From positions 1 through 21,616 of the forward strand of contig SLBE01000140.1 in the NCBI GenBank assembly GCA_007126465.1: a stretch of 21,616 nt of DNA, given 5' to 3'. The translations under genes were made by a program, and so were the position numbers. Below are positions 14,597 to 21,616 of this stretch, piece by piece. The notes under the pieces are model-generated. The model was given only the letters and a program-made list of their open reading frames with translations, searched no databases and was not told where the DNA came from. Positions within the stretch are counted from its first letter, which is position 1, and the number at the start of each line of letters is the position of its first letter. The stretch comes from Syntrophomonadaceae bacterium. Its GTDB lineage: Bacteria; Bacillota; Dethiobacteria; DTU022.

Positions 14597-14833
14597 ATGG
14601 ATATTAAGGTTTTAGGGACCGGTTGCCCGAAATGCAACAAGCTTGAAAAACTAGTTAAAGAAGTAGTTCAGGAAACGGGCTCTGATGCTGCAGTTGAAAA
14701 AGTGTCAGATGTTAATCAAATTGCAAAGGCGGGTGTCATGCTTACTCCTGCCTTGATGATTGACGGCGATATCAAGGCGGCCGGCAAGGTTCCGTCCAAG
14801 CAGGAATTAACCAAAATGATCAGCGGCAGTTAA
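14597..14833 (+). CDS. Small thioredoxin-fold protein with CPKC active site
   Basis: A 78-aa mini-thioredoxin/glutaredoxin-like protein (redox-active disulfide protein 2 family). The beta-alpha start MDIKVLGTGCPKCNKL carries the redox pair Cys10/Cys13, and a cis-proline segment (VMLTPALMIDG) faces it. Proteins of this type occur next to ArsR regulators and DUF318/ArsP permeases and probably reduce or hand over thiol-bound metal or cysteine-carrying partners; that role is inferred from context. AGGAGGG (14584-14590) precedes the ATG. It lies inside the three-gene arsR operon. Confidence 0.9.
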   Translation: MDIKVLGTGCPKCNKLEKLVKEVVQETGSDAAVEKVSDVNQIAKAGVMLTPALMIDGDIKAAGKVPSKQELTKMISGS

Positions 14834-14874
14834 ATGGAACTAGCATTTATAATAATTAGACGGAGGAAGAATCA

Positions 14875-15198
14875 ATGAGAATGCTGGCAGAATTTTTCCC
14901 GGAGTTTGTTGAAAAACTTGACGAAATTGATGAGATGTATAAAGAAAAGCGGACAATTGATGAAAAAACTTACCAGTTTATCTGTTTTGCCCTTTCCATT
15001 AAGGCCCGTTCAAAGCCATGTGTGCTCAAGCACTTTAAAGAAGCGCTTGAAGCAGGAGCTACAGTAAAAGAACTTTCTTACATCTTCGCTTTGGTCATGC
15101 GAGAAGCTGCAGGAGCAGATGACTGCTGGACCCATGAAGTGTTGGGTGACTGGCAGGAGATTGTAGCCGGAAATGTAGACTGCGATTGTAAGCAGTAG
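14875..15198 (+). CDS. Carboxymuconolactone decarboxylase/AhpD-like protein
   Basis: A 107-aa all-helical CMD-family protein. The usual AhpD motif is CxxC-xxx-H; here only one Cys is kept (Cys49, PCVLKH with His53), and Ser46 stands where the first Cys would be. It may therefore act as a single-cysteine peroxidase, a thiol reductase partner, or use a different chemistry. The C-terminus ends in a Cys-rich DCDCKQ tail and another Cys lies in DDCWTHE. ACGGAGGAAG precedes the ATG. It is the last gene of the arsR operon and ends at a bidirectional terminator. Confidence 0.8.
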   Translation: MRMLAEFFPEFVEKLDEIDEMYKEKRTIDEKTYQFICFALSIKARSKPCVLKHFKEALEAGATVKELSYIFALVMREAAGADDCWTHEVLGDWQEIVAGNVDCDCKQ

Positions 15199-15233
15199 TA
15201 ATTAAAAAGGCTATTACAGTTAAGGCACGCTAC

Positions 15234-15268
15234 AAAGGAAGCGGCTCAAATCTTGAACCGCTTCCTTT
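15234..15268. terminator. Bidirectional terminator between CMD and permease genes
   Basis: A 16-bp stem with one mismatch, opening AAAGGAAGCGG (15234 on) and closing CCGCTTCCTTT (to 15268), has a 3-nt loop and flanking A and T runs. It lies between convergent genes and can serve both transcripts. Confidence 0.75.
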
Positions 15269-15319
15269 CATTTATTTCCAGGCTTTATATCCGGTTTAAG
15301 TATTGCCTCCCGGTATCAT

Positions 15320-16492
15320 TTAAGGATAAATTAAGCCAAAGATTAACCCGGATATTGTAGCCATAATGACGACTAAAGCTACAAATATAATGGTATTTTT
15401 TGTTCCCAGCACACTACGAATAACCAGCATATTGGGCAGGCTTAAAGCAGGACCCGCAAGGAGCAGGGCCAGGGCCGGGCCATTGCCCATTCCCGAGCCA
15501 ATTAAACCCTGCAGGATCGGAACCTCGGTCAGGGTAGCAAAATACATAAATGCACCAATTACTGAAGCAATCACATTGGCCTGCAATGAGTTACCGCCAA
15601 CAAGAGACTCAATGTAATGGGCGGGAATTAAACCGGCATCCGATTCCGGCCTGCCCATTAATAAACCGGCAACTAAAACCCCGGCAAACAGCAGGGGTAA
15701 AATCTGCTGCGAAAACTCCCAGGTAGTTTCTACCCAGCTTTGCCTCTCTTCGCCATCAAACCATTTAACCAGGATGTAAGCAAGAACAGCCAATAATCCT
15801 ACTACCAGGTACCATCTGGCTGCATAAATCGCGGCCCATAAACCAACTGCTCCTTCCGGAAGCCCCCAGGCTGCAAATATTAAGATAAAGACAAGCGTGG
15901 CGAAAAATCCAATATTCTGAAGTGGCGAACGCTTTTCTTCCTCATCATCGCCCTGATCCATGCAGGCCTGCATCCTCTCTTCTTCTTCCTTTCGGCAAAG
16001 ATAGGCCATAAATAGACCGATAATTATGGCAAATATTACTGCTCCGACAGCCCGGGCTACTCCCAGTTGCCAGCCTAAAACCCTGGCCGTAAGGATTATC
16101 GCCAGGACATTGATGGCCGGGCCCGAGTAAAGGAAAGCTACAGCCGGGCCAATACCGGCACCGCGCTGATAAATACCTGCAAAAAGCGGTAAAACTGTGC
16201 AGGAGCATACTGCTAAAACTGTCCCCGATACCGAGGCAACGGAGTAAGCAATCCATTTCTTTGCCCCTCCGCCAAAATATTTCATTACGGCACCCTGTGA
16301 AATAAAATTTGCAATGGCACCGGCAATAAAGAAAGCAGGTATCAAGCAGGTCAGAACATGTTCACGGGCATAGTATTGAAGCATGTAAAAGCCTTCCATG
16401 ATTGCATCCTGTATATGCGGGCTATCAAATGGAATAAAAAAAACAGCCAGGAAAACCGCTGCAATAATTAATAGCTTTCTCCACTCTTCCAT
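15320..16492 (-). CDS. DUF318/ArsP-type permease
   Basis: A 390-aa polytopic inner-membrane permease (UPF0718/YraQ/ArsP group) of about eight to ten helices. Marks are the AVCSCTVLPLFAGIYQRGAG loop with its Cys-Ser-Cys-Thr motif, followed by SGPAINVLAI, and the C-terminal repeat-like LTEVPILQGLIGSGMGNGPA and LPNMLVI segments. A hydrophilic acidic loop (EEEERMQACMDQGDDEEEKR) divides the halves. ArsP members export organoarsenicals; others may move different metal or thiol species. It is convergent with the ArsR-thioredoxin-CMD operon, and its promoter carries the same 12-bp site as arsR, which suggests one regulator. The nearest Shine-Dalgarno is about 13 nt from the ATG, which is long. Confidence 0.87.
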   Translation of the reverse strand: MEEWRKLLIIAAVFLAVFFIPFDSPHIQDAIMEGFYMLQYYAREHVLTCLIPAFFIAGAIANFISQGAVMKYFGGGAKKWIAYSVASVSGTVLAVCSCTVLPLFAGIYQRGAGIGPAVAFLYSGPAINVLAIILTARVLGWQLGVARAVGAVIFAIIIGLFMAYLCRKEEEERMQACMDQGDDEEEKRSPLQNIGFFATLVFILIFAAWGLPEGAVGLWAAIYAARWYLVVGLLAVLAYILVKWFDGEERQSWVETTWEFSQQILPLLFAGVLVAGLLMGRPESDAGLIPAHYIESLVGGNSLQANVIASVIGAFMYFATLTEVPILQGLIGSGMGNGPALALLLAGPALSLPNMLVIRSVLGTKNTIIFVALVVIMATISGLIFGLIYP

Positions 16493-16539
16493 ATCCAGAT
16501 ATCATCCTCTCCTGAAAAATCTGCAAACTATATACTTTT

Positions 16540-16551
16540 ATATGCATATAG
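16540..16551. promoter_or_regulatory. Putative ArsR operator at the permease promoter
   Basis: ATATGCATATAG is 11/12 identical to the site at 14217-14228. It overlaps the permease -10 (TACTAT, minus strand 16553-16548), so repressor binding would block RNA polymerase. Confidence 0.5.
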
Positions 16552-16576
16552 TAACATAAGGTGCGTGCACAGGCAA
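16548..16576 (-). promoter_or_regulatory. Promoter of the DUF318 permease
   Basis: Minus-strand TTGCCT (16576-16571) precedes TACTAT (16553-16548) by 17 bp. The spacing and -35 are similar to the arsR promoter (TTGCCC-17-TAATAT). Confidence 0.5.
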
Positions 16577-16666
16577 CACTTTCAACAACTTATCCTATTT
16601 AAATTTTTAAATATCTATCCAGACTATATAGCTTAGCACTGCCCAGCCTGCAATTTAAAATTCCAT

Positions 16667-16695
16667 TTGTTTAATATCCTGAACTAGGCTAACAT
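16667..16695 (+). promoter_or_regulatory. Possible promoter of the YcjF-like gene
   Basis: TTGTTT (16667-16672) and TAACAT (16690-16695) are 17 bp apart. A TATAAT at 16732-16737 lies too close to the ribosome-binding site to serve as the -10. Support is weak. Confidence 0.3.
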
Positions 16696-16752
16696 AAAAG
16701 CAGGTGAAGCGATCCGGTCAATATTGCATATTATAATGGCGAGGTGTATAGC

Positions 16753-17835
16753 ATGATAACCTATATTAAAAAACTGGTTTTCCTGGCTGCTGCTTTCCTC
16801 ACCCTGTTATTCATAATATTTATAATTAACCAGACCAGCCAGGTATATAACCTGGCTGCCGGTGTTCATCCACTGCTGGGCCAGTTCATCCTTATACTGC
16901 TTTTGATTATCTATGCAGCAGCCCTAATAATCCCCCTGGCATCAATCTTTTCGAAACCTACAACCCTCCTGCCCCCTGTTGACACAAAAAGCAAAGAATA
17001 CACAGAGTATATAGAAAAGCTGGCTAAACGTTTAAAAAACAATCAGCACCTTGACCGCAGCACCATAAGCGCAGATGATCTGTCAACCATAGATACGGCA
17101 ATAAAAAGCTTAAACGCAAAAGCTGATGAACAGATCAAGTCTGCAGCATCAAATGTTTTTGTCATGACAGCCATATCACAATACGGCGCTTTGGATGCCG
17201 TGATTGTGCTGTTGGCACAGTTTAAAATGATCTGGCAGGTAACCCTGCTTTACAATCAGCGCCCCACGCTGCGGGAATTAACCTACCTCTACAGCAATGT
17301 TTTTGCCACCGCTTTTCTGGCAACCCGCCTTGAAAACCTCGATCTGTTGGAAGACCAGTTGGAGCCGGTTATCGCTTCGGTTATGGGCAGCTCACTTTCA
17401 TCCCTGACCCCGGCTTTTAATACCGCCGCCAATATCATCACCAATTCGATTATCCAGGGTTCAGCTAATGCATACCTGACCCTGAGAGTTGGGGTGATCA
17501 CCAAAAATTACTGCGCCTCCCTGGTGCGCCAGGAAAGAAACAGGGTCCGGCGAATTGCTGCCGTTCAGGCGGCAGCACTACTGGCCACGGTTTTAAGTGA
17601 ATCCACTTATAAAGTGAGCAGGGCAATAATCAGGGCTACGGCGAAAACCGGCAAAAGGCCTTTTCGTTATGGGTATGGTGTAGCCAGCAAATCATCAAAA
17701 AGAACCTGGGATGCCGGGAAAACAACTTTACAAAAGAGTGAAGACCTGGCCAGGCGCCTCGGAGGCGCCTTAAAAGACAGCAGTCGCAAGCTAAAACTTT
17801 ATTTTGTCAAACCGGATCCTGAAGATAATGAATGA
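16753..17835 (+). CDS. YcjF/DUF697-like membrane protein
   Basis: A 360-aa protein with two N-terminal transmembrane helices (about 5-25 and 38-63), a charged linker (about 75-120) and a hydrophobic DUF697-like domain (about 125-265: NVFVMTAISQYGALDAVIVL, QPTLRELTYLYSNVF). The C-terminal tail is basic, with many Lys and Arg. The family is often found with GTPases of the Era/YcjX type, but none is adjacent here. GTG at 16744 overlaps the Shine-Dalgarno GAGGTG; the ATG at 16753, 6 nt away, is taken. Function is unknown. The 7-bp inverted repeat AGGCGCC/GGCGCCT near 17754-17772 falls inside the coding region. Confidence 0.7.
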   Translation: MITYIKKLVFLAAAFLTLLFIIFIINQTSQVYNLAAGVHPLLGQFILILLLIIYAAALIIPLASIFSKPTTLLPPVDTKSKEYTEYIEKLAKRLKNNQHLDRSTISADDLSTIDTAIKSLNAKADEQIKSAASNVFVMTAISQYGALDAVIVLLAQFKMIWQVTLLYNQRPTLRELTYLYSNVFATAFLATRLENLDLLEDQLEPVIASVMGSSLSSLTPAFNTAANIITNSIIQGSANAYLTLRVGVITKNYCASLVRQERNRVRRIAAVQAAALLATVLSESTYKVSRAIIRATAKTGKRPFRYGYGVASKSSKRTWDAGKTTLQKSEDLARRLGGALKDSSRKLKLYFVKPDPEDNE

Positions 17836-17879
17836 TTTTTTTTACTGGGCACAGCTTCCCTATAAGTAAATTCCTAACA

Positions 17880-17908
17880 TTGCTTGTCCGGCTAAATAAC
17901 AGTACAAT
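17880..17908 (+). promoter_or_regulatory. Promoter of the HD-GYP signalling gene
   Basis: TTGCTT (17880-17885) and TACAAT (17903-17908) have a 17-bp spacer, 58 bp before the ATG. Confidence 0.45.
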
Positions 17909-17966
17909 AATAAATGCTGAAAAGAAAAGCTATTACTACATTTTTCTAAAGTGAGGAAGTCACAAC

Positions 17967-19367
17967 ATGAGGTTTAATAATGCTCCGGTTGGCATTATCC
18001 ATTTTGATAAAAATGGCGTTATAACTGATTGCAATGATAGCTATACAAGAATTGCCGGTACCTCCAGGGATGCAGTAATCGGTTTAAATTTGCTTGACCT
18101 GCCTGACAAAAGAATCGCCACGGCCGTACATAAAGCTTTCCGGGGTTACAAGGGAACGTTTGAAGGTAAATACAAATTTACCACATCAGGAAAAGAAACC
18201 TACCTTTGGGCCCAGTTCTCCCCGGTCAGCGAAGATAATCCCGGAGCCGGGTTTATTGGCACGATCGAAGATATATCGGAGCGTAAACAAGTTGAAGAAA
18301 AGGTTCGTGCCAAGCAGTTTCGGGATAATCTGACAAACTTATATACCCGCTCCTACCTGTTTGAAGAAATGATGCGTTTAAATACATCCAGGCAGCTACC
18401 AATCAGTATAATCCTGGCTGATCTGGGTGGATTGAACATGGTAAACAACGCTTTTGGCAGCACTGCGGGAGATAAAATGCTGACAATCGCCGCCGAGGTC
18501 CTTAAAACCACTTTTCGCTCTGAAGATATCTTGGCCCGCCTTGAAAGTGACAAGTTTGCCATCCTCCTGCCGCAAATCAATACTGAAGAAACAAATTTTT
18601 TGATTAATAGAATCGCTGAAAACTCTGATGGGCTCTCAGTTGAAAAAATCCCCCTGACATTTACCGTAGGCACTTCAACAAAGCAGGAGCTGGAGCAAGA
18701 CATTATAACGGTCTTAAATGAAGCAGAGGCTGACTTATATAAAAATAAACTTCTTGCAAAAAACAACGGTATGAATAAAACCATAAATAAAGTTATGCAA
18801 ATTCTTTCAGAAAAAGGCTACGAATCAGTGGAGCATCTTGAGAAAATGAAAGAGATGGCCAGGCAGATAGGGGAAAAACTAAAATTATCAGAAACAGAAC
18901 TGGAACGCCTGGATACTGCAATAACTGTCCATGATATCGGCAAAATTTCTATCTCGGAACAACTGCTGGCCAAGGATAAAACGTTAACCAAAAACCAGTG
19001 GGAAGTGGTTATGAGACATCCCGAAACAGGTTATAGGCTTCTCGAGGGAACAGAAGAAATGGCCTATGCAGCATATGATGTATTAGCCCACCATGAACAC
19101 TGGGACGGAAAAGGTTACCCACAGGGTTTAAAGGGATCTGATATTCCTATTAACTCCAGGATAATTGCCATTGCCGATGCTTATGAAGTCATGAGCAGCG
19201 GCAGGCCATACAAAAAGGCAATGACCCCGGAGCAGGTTGTCGCCGAATTAAACCGGTGCTCGGGAACCCAGTTCGATCCCGAACTGGTCAAAATAGCGGT
19301 CGAAATTATCAATAGCCGTAATAAGCCTGAACCTTCAGCCCAGGGCACTGGCGGTGAAAAATCATAG
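17967..19367 (+). CDS. PAS - degenerate GGDEF - HD-GYP phosphodiesterase
   Basis: A 466-aa soluble signalling protein. Its PAS sensor (about 1-105) leads to a GGDEF-fold domain (about 118-255) and an HD-GYP domain (about 275-440). The GGDEF signature is replaced by E193-S-D-K-F (RLESDKF), so it should not make c-di-GMP and may only bind nucleotide or mediate contacts. The HD-GYP site looks complete: HLEKM, H322-D323 in HDIGKI, HPETG, HHEHWDGKGYP and GLKG. It should therefore degrade c-di-GMP or a related dinucleotide in response to the PAS signal. No transmembrane segment is visible, so the signal is cytoplasmic. The ATG has GAGG about 10 nt upstream. It may form a unit with the Mut7-C gene 83 bp downstream. 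Confidence 0.9.
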   Translation: MRFNNAPVGIIHFDKNGVITDCNDSYTRIAGTSRDAVIGLNLLDLPDKRIATAVHKAFRGYKGTFEGKYKFTTSGKETYLWAQFSPVSEDNPGAGFIGTIEDISERKQVEEKVRAKQFRDNLTNLYTRSYLFEEMMRLNTSRQLPISIILADLGGLNMVNNAFGSTAGDKMLTIAAEVLKTTFRSEDILARLESDKFAILLPQINTEETNFLINRIAENSDGLSVEKIPLTFTVGTSTKQELEQDIITVLNEAEADLYKNKLLAKNNGMNKTINKVMQILSEKGYESVEHLEKMKEMARQIGEKLKLSETELERLDTAITVHDIGKISISEQLLAKDKTLTKNQWEVVMRHPETGYRLLEGTEEMAYAAYDVLAHHEHWDGKGYPQGLKGSDIPINSRIIAIADAYEVMSSGRPYKKAMTPEQVVAELNRCSGTQFDPELVKIAVEIINSRNKPEPSAQGTGGEKS

Positions 19368-19450
19368 TAGGCAGCCGGCCTCTTGCCATAATTCGCCCTG
19401 GCATCTAAACTTAAAATGAAGCCTGATTTTAAAAGGTGGTTCAACCAACT

Positions 19451-20185
19451 ATGAGTTCCAGGGCAGTACTGCGCTTTTATGCCGAGCTAAATGATTTCCT
19501 GCCTCCGGAAAAAAGGCAAACTGCTTTTAGCCACAACTTTTTCGGCCGGCCATCTGTAAAAGATATGATTGAATCACTCGGTGTCCCCCATACAGAAGTT
19601 GACCTGATTCTCGCAGGAGACCAGTCGGTTGACTTCAATTACCGGGTAAATGATGGCGACCGGATCAGCGTTTTCCCCATGTTTGAAGCGATTGATATTT
19701 CAGAAGTTCTGAAAGTACGGCCGGAACCTCTGCGCGAGCCTCGCTTTGTTCTTGATACACATTTGGGCAAGCTGGCCAATTACCTGCGTATGCTCGGTTT
19801 CGATACCCTCTATCAAAACAATTACGATGATGAAACCCTGGCCCGGATCTCGGCAGAACAGGGGCGAATTTTGCTAACCCGCGATCGGGGTCTGCTCAAA
19901 CGATCCTTAGTAACACACGGATACCTGGTTCGGGCTGATGATCCTTATGAGCAGGTTAAAGAGGTTCTACAGCGCTTTGATTTACATGATGCATTTAAAC
20001 CCTTCCGCCGCTGCATGCGCTGTAACGGTGAGCTCTTTGAGACCGCCTTTGAGGAAGTCAAAGAACAGGTGCCTCCGAGGGTCCGCAAGTTTGCCTGCGA
20101 ATACAAACGCTGCTCGGAATGCGGACAGGTCTATTGGAAAGGATCACATTACAAAGCAATGAAAGAATTCATAGGAGAACTTTAA
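19451..20185 (+). CDS. Mut7-C RNase-domain protein with MoaD-like N-terminus
   Basis: A 244-aa two-domain protein. Residues about 6-85 form a ubiquitin/MoaD-like fold (LRFYAELNDFLPPEKR ... NDGDRISVFPMF). Residues about 95-240 form a Mut7-C PIN-like nuclease domain (RFVLDTHLGKLANYLRMLGFDT, ILLTRDRGLLKR) with conserved acidic residues and a zinc-binding CMRC ... CSEC pair. In this fusion family the C-terminal domain is thought to act on RNA, but no substrate is established. The frame opens at a GTG (19436) inside the AAAAGGTGG Shine-Dalgarno; the ATG at 19451 is preferred at a rather long spacing (about 11 nt). A hairpin with a weak T-run follows. Confidence 0.88.
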   Translation: MSSRAVLRFYAELNDFLPPEKRQTAFSHNFFGRPSVKDMIESLGVPHTEVDLILAGDQSVDFNYRVNDGDRISVFPMFEAIDISEVLKVRPEPLREPRFVLDTHLGKLANYLRMLGFDTLYQNNYDDETLARISAEQGRILLTRDRGLLKRSLVTHGYLVRADDPYEQVKEVLQRFDLHDAFKPFRRCMRCNGELFETAFEEVKEQVPPRVRKFACEYKRCSECGQVYWKGSHYKAMKEFIGEL

Positions 20186-20200
20186 CCCCTGGCGCAGAAG

Positions 20201-20232
20201 CCGGAAGCAGGAACAACCCTGCTTCCGGATCT
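20201..20232. terminator. Hairpin after the Mut7-C gene, weak terminator
   Basis: CCGGAAGCAGG (20201-20211) and CCTGCTTCCGG (20218-20228) form a perfect 11-bp stem with a 6-nt loop. The following sequence is only weakly T-rich. It lies between two convergent genes and may serve both. Confidence 0.6.
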
Positions 20233-20311
20233 TACCTGCCGTTACAATAATGTTGCAATTTGGGGCTCGGTTTCACGATAAGCCAGGTAACTAAAAGCGT
20301 TATGTTCTTGT

Positions 20312-21268
20312 TCAAGCTGCGATCGACTCTGCTTTACTCTTCCTTCTTCTTTCCCAGGCATAGAAAATAACTGCAAAAATAAAAGTCTGGGCGATAATTT
20401 CCGGCAGCCCAACCGCTGCTTCCTGCAGCATGACCACGAACGATTCAGGCACAGCAAACATGGCCGGTATAACTTTCAAGCCGAAAAGCAGGCCAAAAAG
20501 CTTTAGCCAGCCTAACCTCCCCGACAGGTAGGTATCGTAGAAAGGATATAGCAGCAGCGCCAGGATAGCACCCCTGAAAATCTGACCAAAGAAAACGGCA
20601 GCCACCATGCCGATGCTTTCCAAGTCCCGCCACAGGGCAAAAGCTTCCATGGTTGCCAGGGCTTCTTCGTAGCCGGATATCTCGTAAAACAGGGAACCGA
20701 CAATCATGTAAACAAACATGTGGATCAGGGTAAACCTAAATGTATAACCCCGCAACCATTTAGAAGTAGCTGTTTCTGTCAATAAACCGCTGCAGCTGCA
20801 TTCAACTTTTCCTGCAAATCCAATACTTTTTCGTTCCCAGCTTAAGAAAAGGAGAGATAAAAGCATGGCCTGGATCAGTCCTGCCGCCAGGACCATGATA
20901 TGCTCAACCAGCGTAGTGTGAGTGTAGATCATGCCTTCGATACTGCCCGGTTTAGGTTCCAGGTTCCCCAGTAAAGCTATGCCCCACAGGGCACAGACCA
21001 GGATAGCAAATCCGCGTTTCCCTTTTACGATCAAATCATAGAAAGGATACAAAACCAGGGCTATAAAAAAACCACGCAGCGCCTGGGTTACAGGTTCAGC
21101 CAGGTCCAGGTTGTAGGGCTTGAAAAAATCAAGTGCTACCCTGCTTTCTGCAGGCAGGGCATTCTGCAAGAGCAGAAACAGTGAACCCACGGCAAAGTAA
21201 AGCAGCAAGTAAAGCAGGGTGAAACGGCCTGCATAAGTCCAGAAATTCTTTTCATTTATCCTATTCAT
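20312..21268 (-). CDS. Internally duplicated multi-pass membrane protein
   Basis: A 318-aa membrane protein of about eight to ten helices, made of two homologous halves. Half 1 (about 8-150) includes AGRFTLLYLLLYFAVGSLF, LRGFFIALVLYPFYD and LSLLFLSWERK. Half 2 (about 170-308) includes the matching TFRFTLIHMFVYMIVGSLF, FRGAILALLLYPFYD and FAVIFYAWERR. Between them lies a CSCSG segment. Family and function are not recognised. The start ATG overlaps the end of the upstream TetR-like gene by 8 bp, with AAGGAGG upstream, so the two are co-translated and the regulator likely controls it. A transport, sensing or stress role is possible. Confidence 0.85.
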   Translation of the reverse strand: MNRINEKNFWTYAGRFTLLYLLLYFAVGSLFLLLQNALPAESRVALDFFKPYNLDLAEPVTQALRGFFIALVLYPFYDLIVKGKRGFAILVCALWGIALLGNLEPKPGSIEGMIYTHTTLVEHIMVLAAGLIQAMLLSLLFLSWERKSIGFAGKVECSCSGLLTETATSKWLRGYTFRFTLIHMFVYMIVGSLFYEISGYEEALATMEAFALWRDLESIGMVAAVFFGQIFRGAILALLLYPFYDTYLSGRLGWLKLFGLLFGLKVIPAMFAVPESFVVMLQEAAVGLPEIIAQTFIFAVIFYAWERRRKSKAESIAA

Positions 21269-21616
21269 CTATACTACCTCCTTCATCTTTTTGAATACTC
21301 CAGGAATAAATAGCTTCACCTGCGTTCATCAGGAAGCTCATGATTGACTGGTTAGAATTTGAGCCGAATGTACCGGCATTAACCAGCATAGCCAGCCCGT
21401 GGGTGAAAATCCAGGTATACTGGATCACAGCCTCCTGCCCTGAGCTTTTCAGCTCTTTCAGGGCTTTGCCCTCTTCACTGTCTTCACCAAATTCCGTTAA
21501 AAACGACTCTCGCATCCCTTCTCCATTCTCCAGGTCCAGCCGGTCAGGACTTTCCAGGTAAAGAAAACGGAACAGTTTTTTTTCATCCCTGGCAAAGACA
21601 ACATAACCAAAGGCAA
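21261..21616 (-). CDS. TetR-family regulator, C-terminal part (runs off window edge)
   Basis: The minus-strand frame is open to position 21616, so the N-terminal DNA-binding part lies outside. The visible ~117 residues read KKLFRFLYLESPDRLDLENG, EGKALKELKSSGQEAVIQYT and WIFTHGLAMLVNAGTFGSN, the pattern of the TetR_C-type ligand/dimer domain (FRFLF...THGLA). An internal ATG at 21515 should not be taken as the start. It overlaps the duplicated membrane protein gene, which suggests an autoregulated two-gene unit. The TetR identity rests on the C-terminal half only. Confidence 0.7.
   Translation of the reverse strand, partial: AFGYVVFARDEKKLFRFLYLESPDRLDLENGEGMRESFLTEFGEDSEEGKALKELKSSGQEAVIQYTWIFTHGLAMLVNAGTFGSNSNQSIMSFLMNAGEAIYSWSIQKDEGGSIDE

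Noticed and set aside
17754..17772. AGGCGCC/GGCGCCT inverted repeat as a terminator
   Set aside because: It lies inside the YcjF-like coding region with no T-run, so it is more likely codon-driven symmetry.

Overview
The window reads as the chromosome of an anaerobic Gram-positive (Firmicutes/Clostridia-type) bacterium of moderate to low GC. The evidence is strong GGAGG ribosome-binding sites, consensus sigma-A-type promoters, an acyl-phosphate-dependent PlsY, FeoA/FeoB followed by the FeoB-associated Cys-rich peptide, a DUF362 ferredoxin protein, and a corrinoid/UroD-family methyltransferase operon of the kind found in acetogens and their relatives. The species cannot be fixed from the sequence. 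No rRNA, tRNA, CRISPR array, insertion sequence or prophage was seen, and no gene-free gap exceeds about 270 bases.

Layout. Positions 130-927: Dam-type adenine methyltransferase. 1030-3744: ferrous-iron uptake operon (feoA, feoB, FeoB-associated peptide) with a consensus promoter and a hairpin between feoA and feoB. 3817-4454: type II toxin-antitoxin remnant on the minus strand, with an intact ribbon-helix-helix antitoxin and a vapC toxin broken by two frameshifts and one stop. 4649-5785: DUF362/ferredoxin protein. 5839-6417 (minus): plsY. 6677-6847: FmdB-type zinc ribbon.

6936-10491 is the most interesting block: corrinoid protein 1, a UroD-family methyltransferase, a terminator, a GntR/UTRA regulator and corrinoid protein 2. 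A perfect 38-bp palindrome covers the promoter, and its centre resembles HutC-class GntR operators. The two corrinoid proteins, the methyltransferase and the regulator look like one inducible methyl-transfer system. Its substrate is unknown, and no reactivase or second methyltransferase is present here. A hotdog thioesterase follows.

11120-14126: an orphan Cys-rich membrane protein, a cell-wall M23 peptidase with a G5 domain (minus) and a DUF554 membrane protein. 14245-16492: an ArsR regulator, a CPKC mini-thioredoxin and a carboxymuconolactone-decarboxylase-like protein, convergent with an ArsP/DUF318 permease. A shared 12-bp site at both promoters suggests that one ArsR controls both units. 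16753-20185: a YcjF/DUF697-like membrane protein, a PAS/degenerate-GGDEF/HD-GYP signalling protein and a Mut7-C RNase-like protein with a MoaD-like N-terminus. 20312-21616 (minus): an internally duplicated membrane protein translationally coupled to a TetR-like regulator that runs off the window edge.
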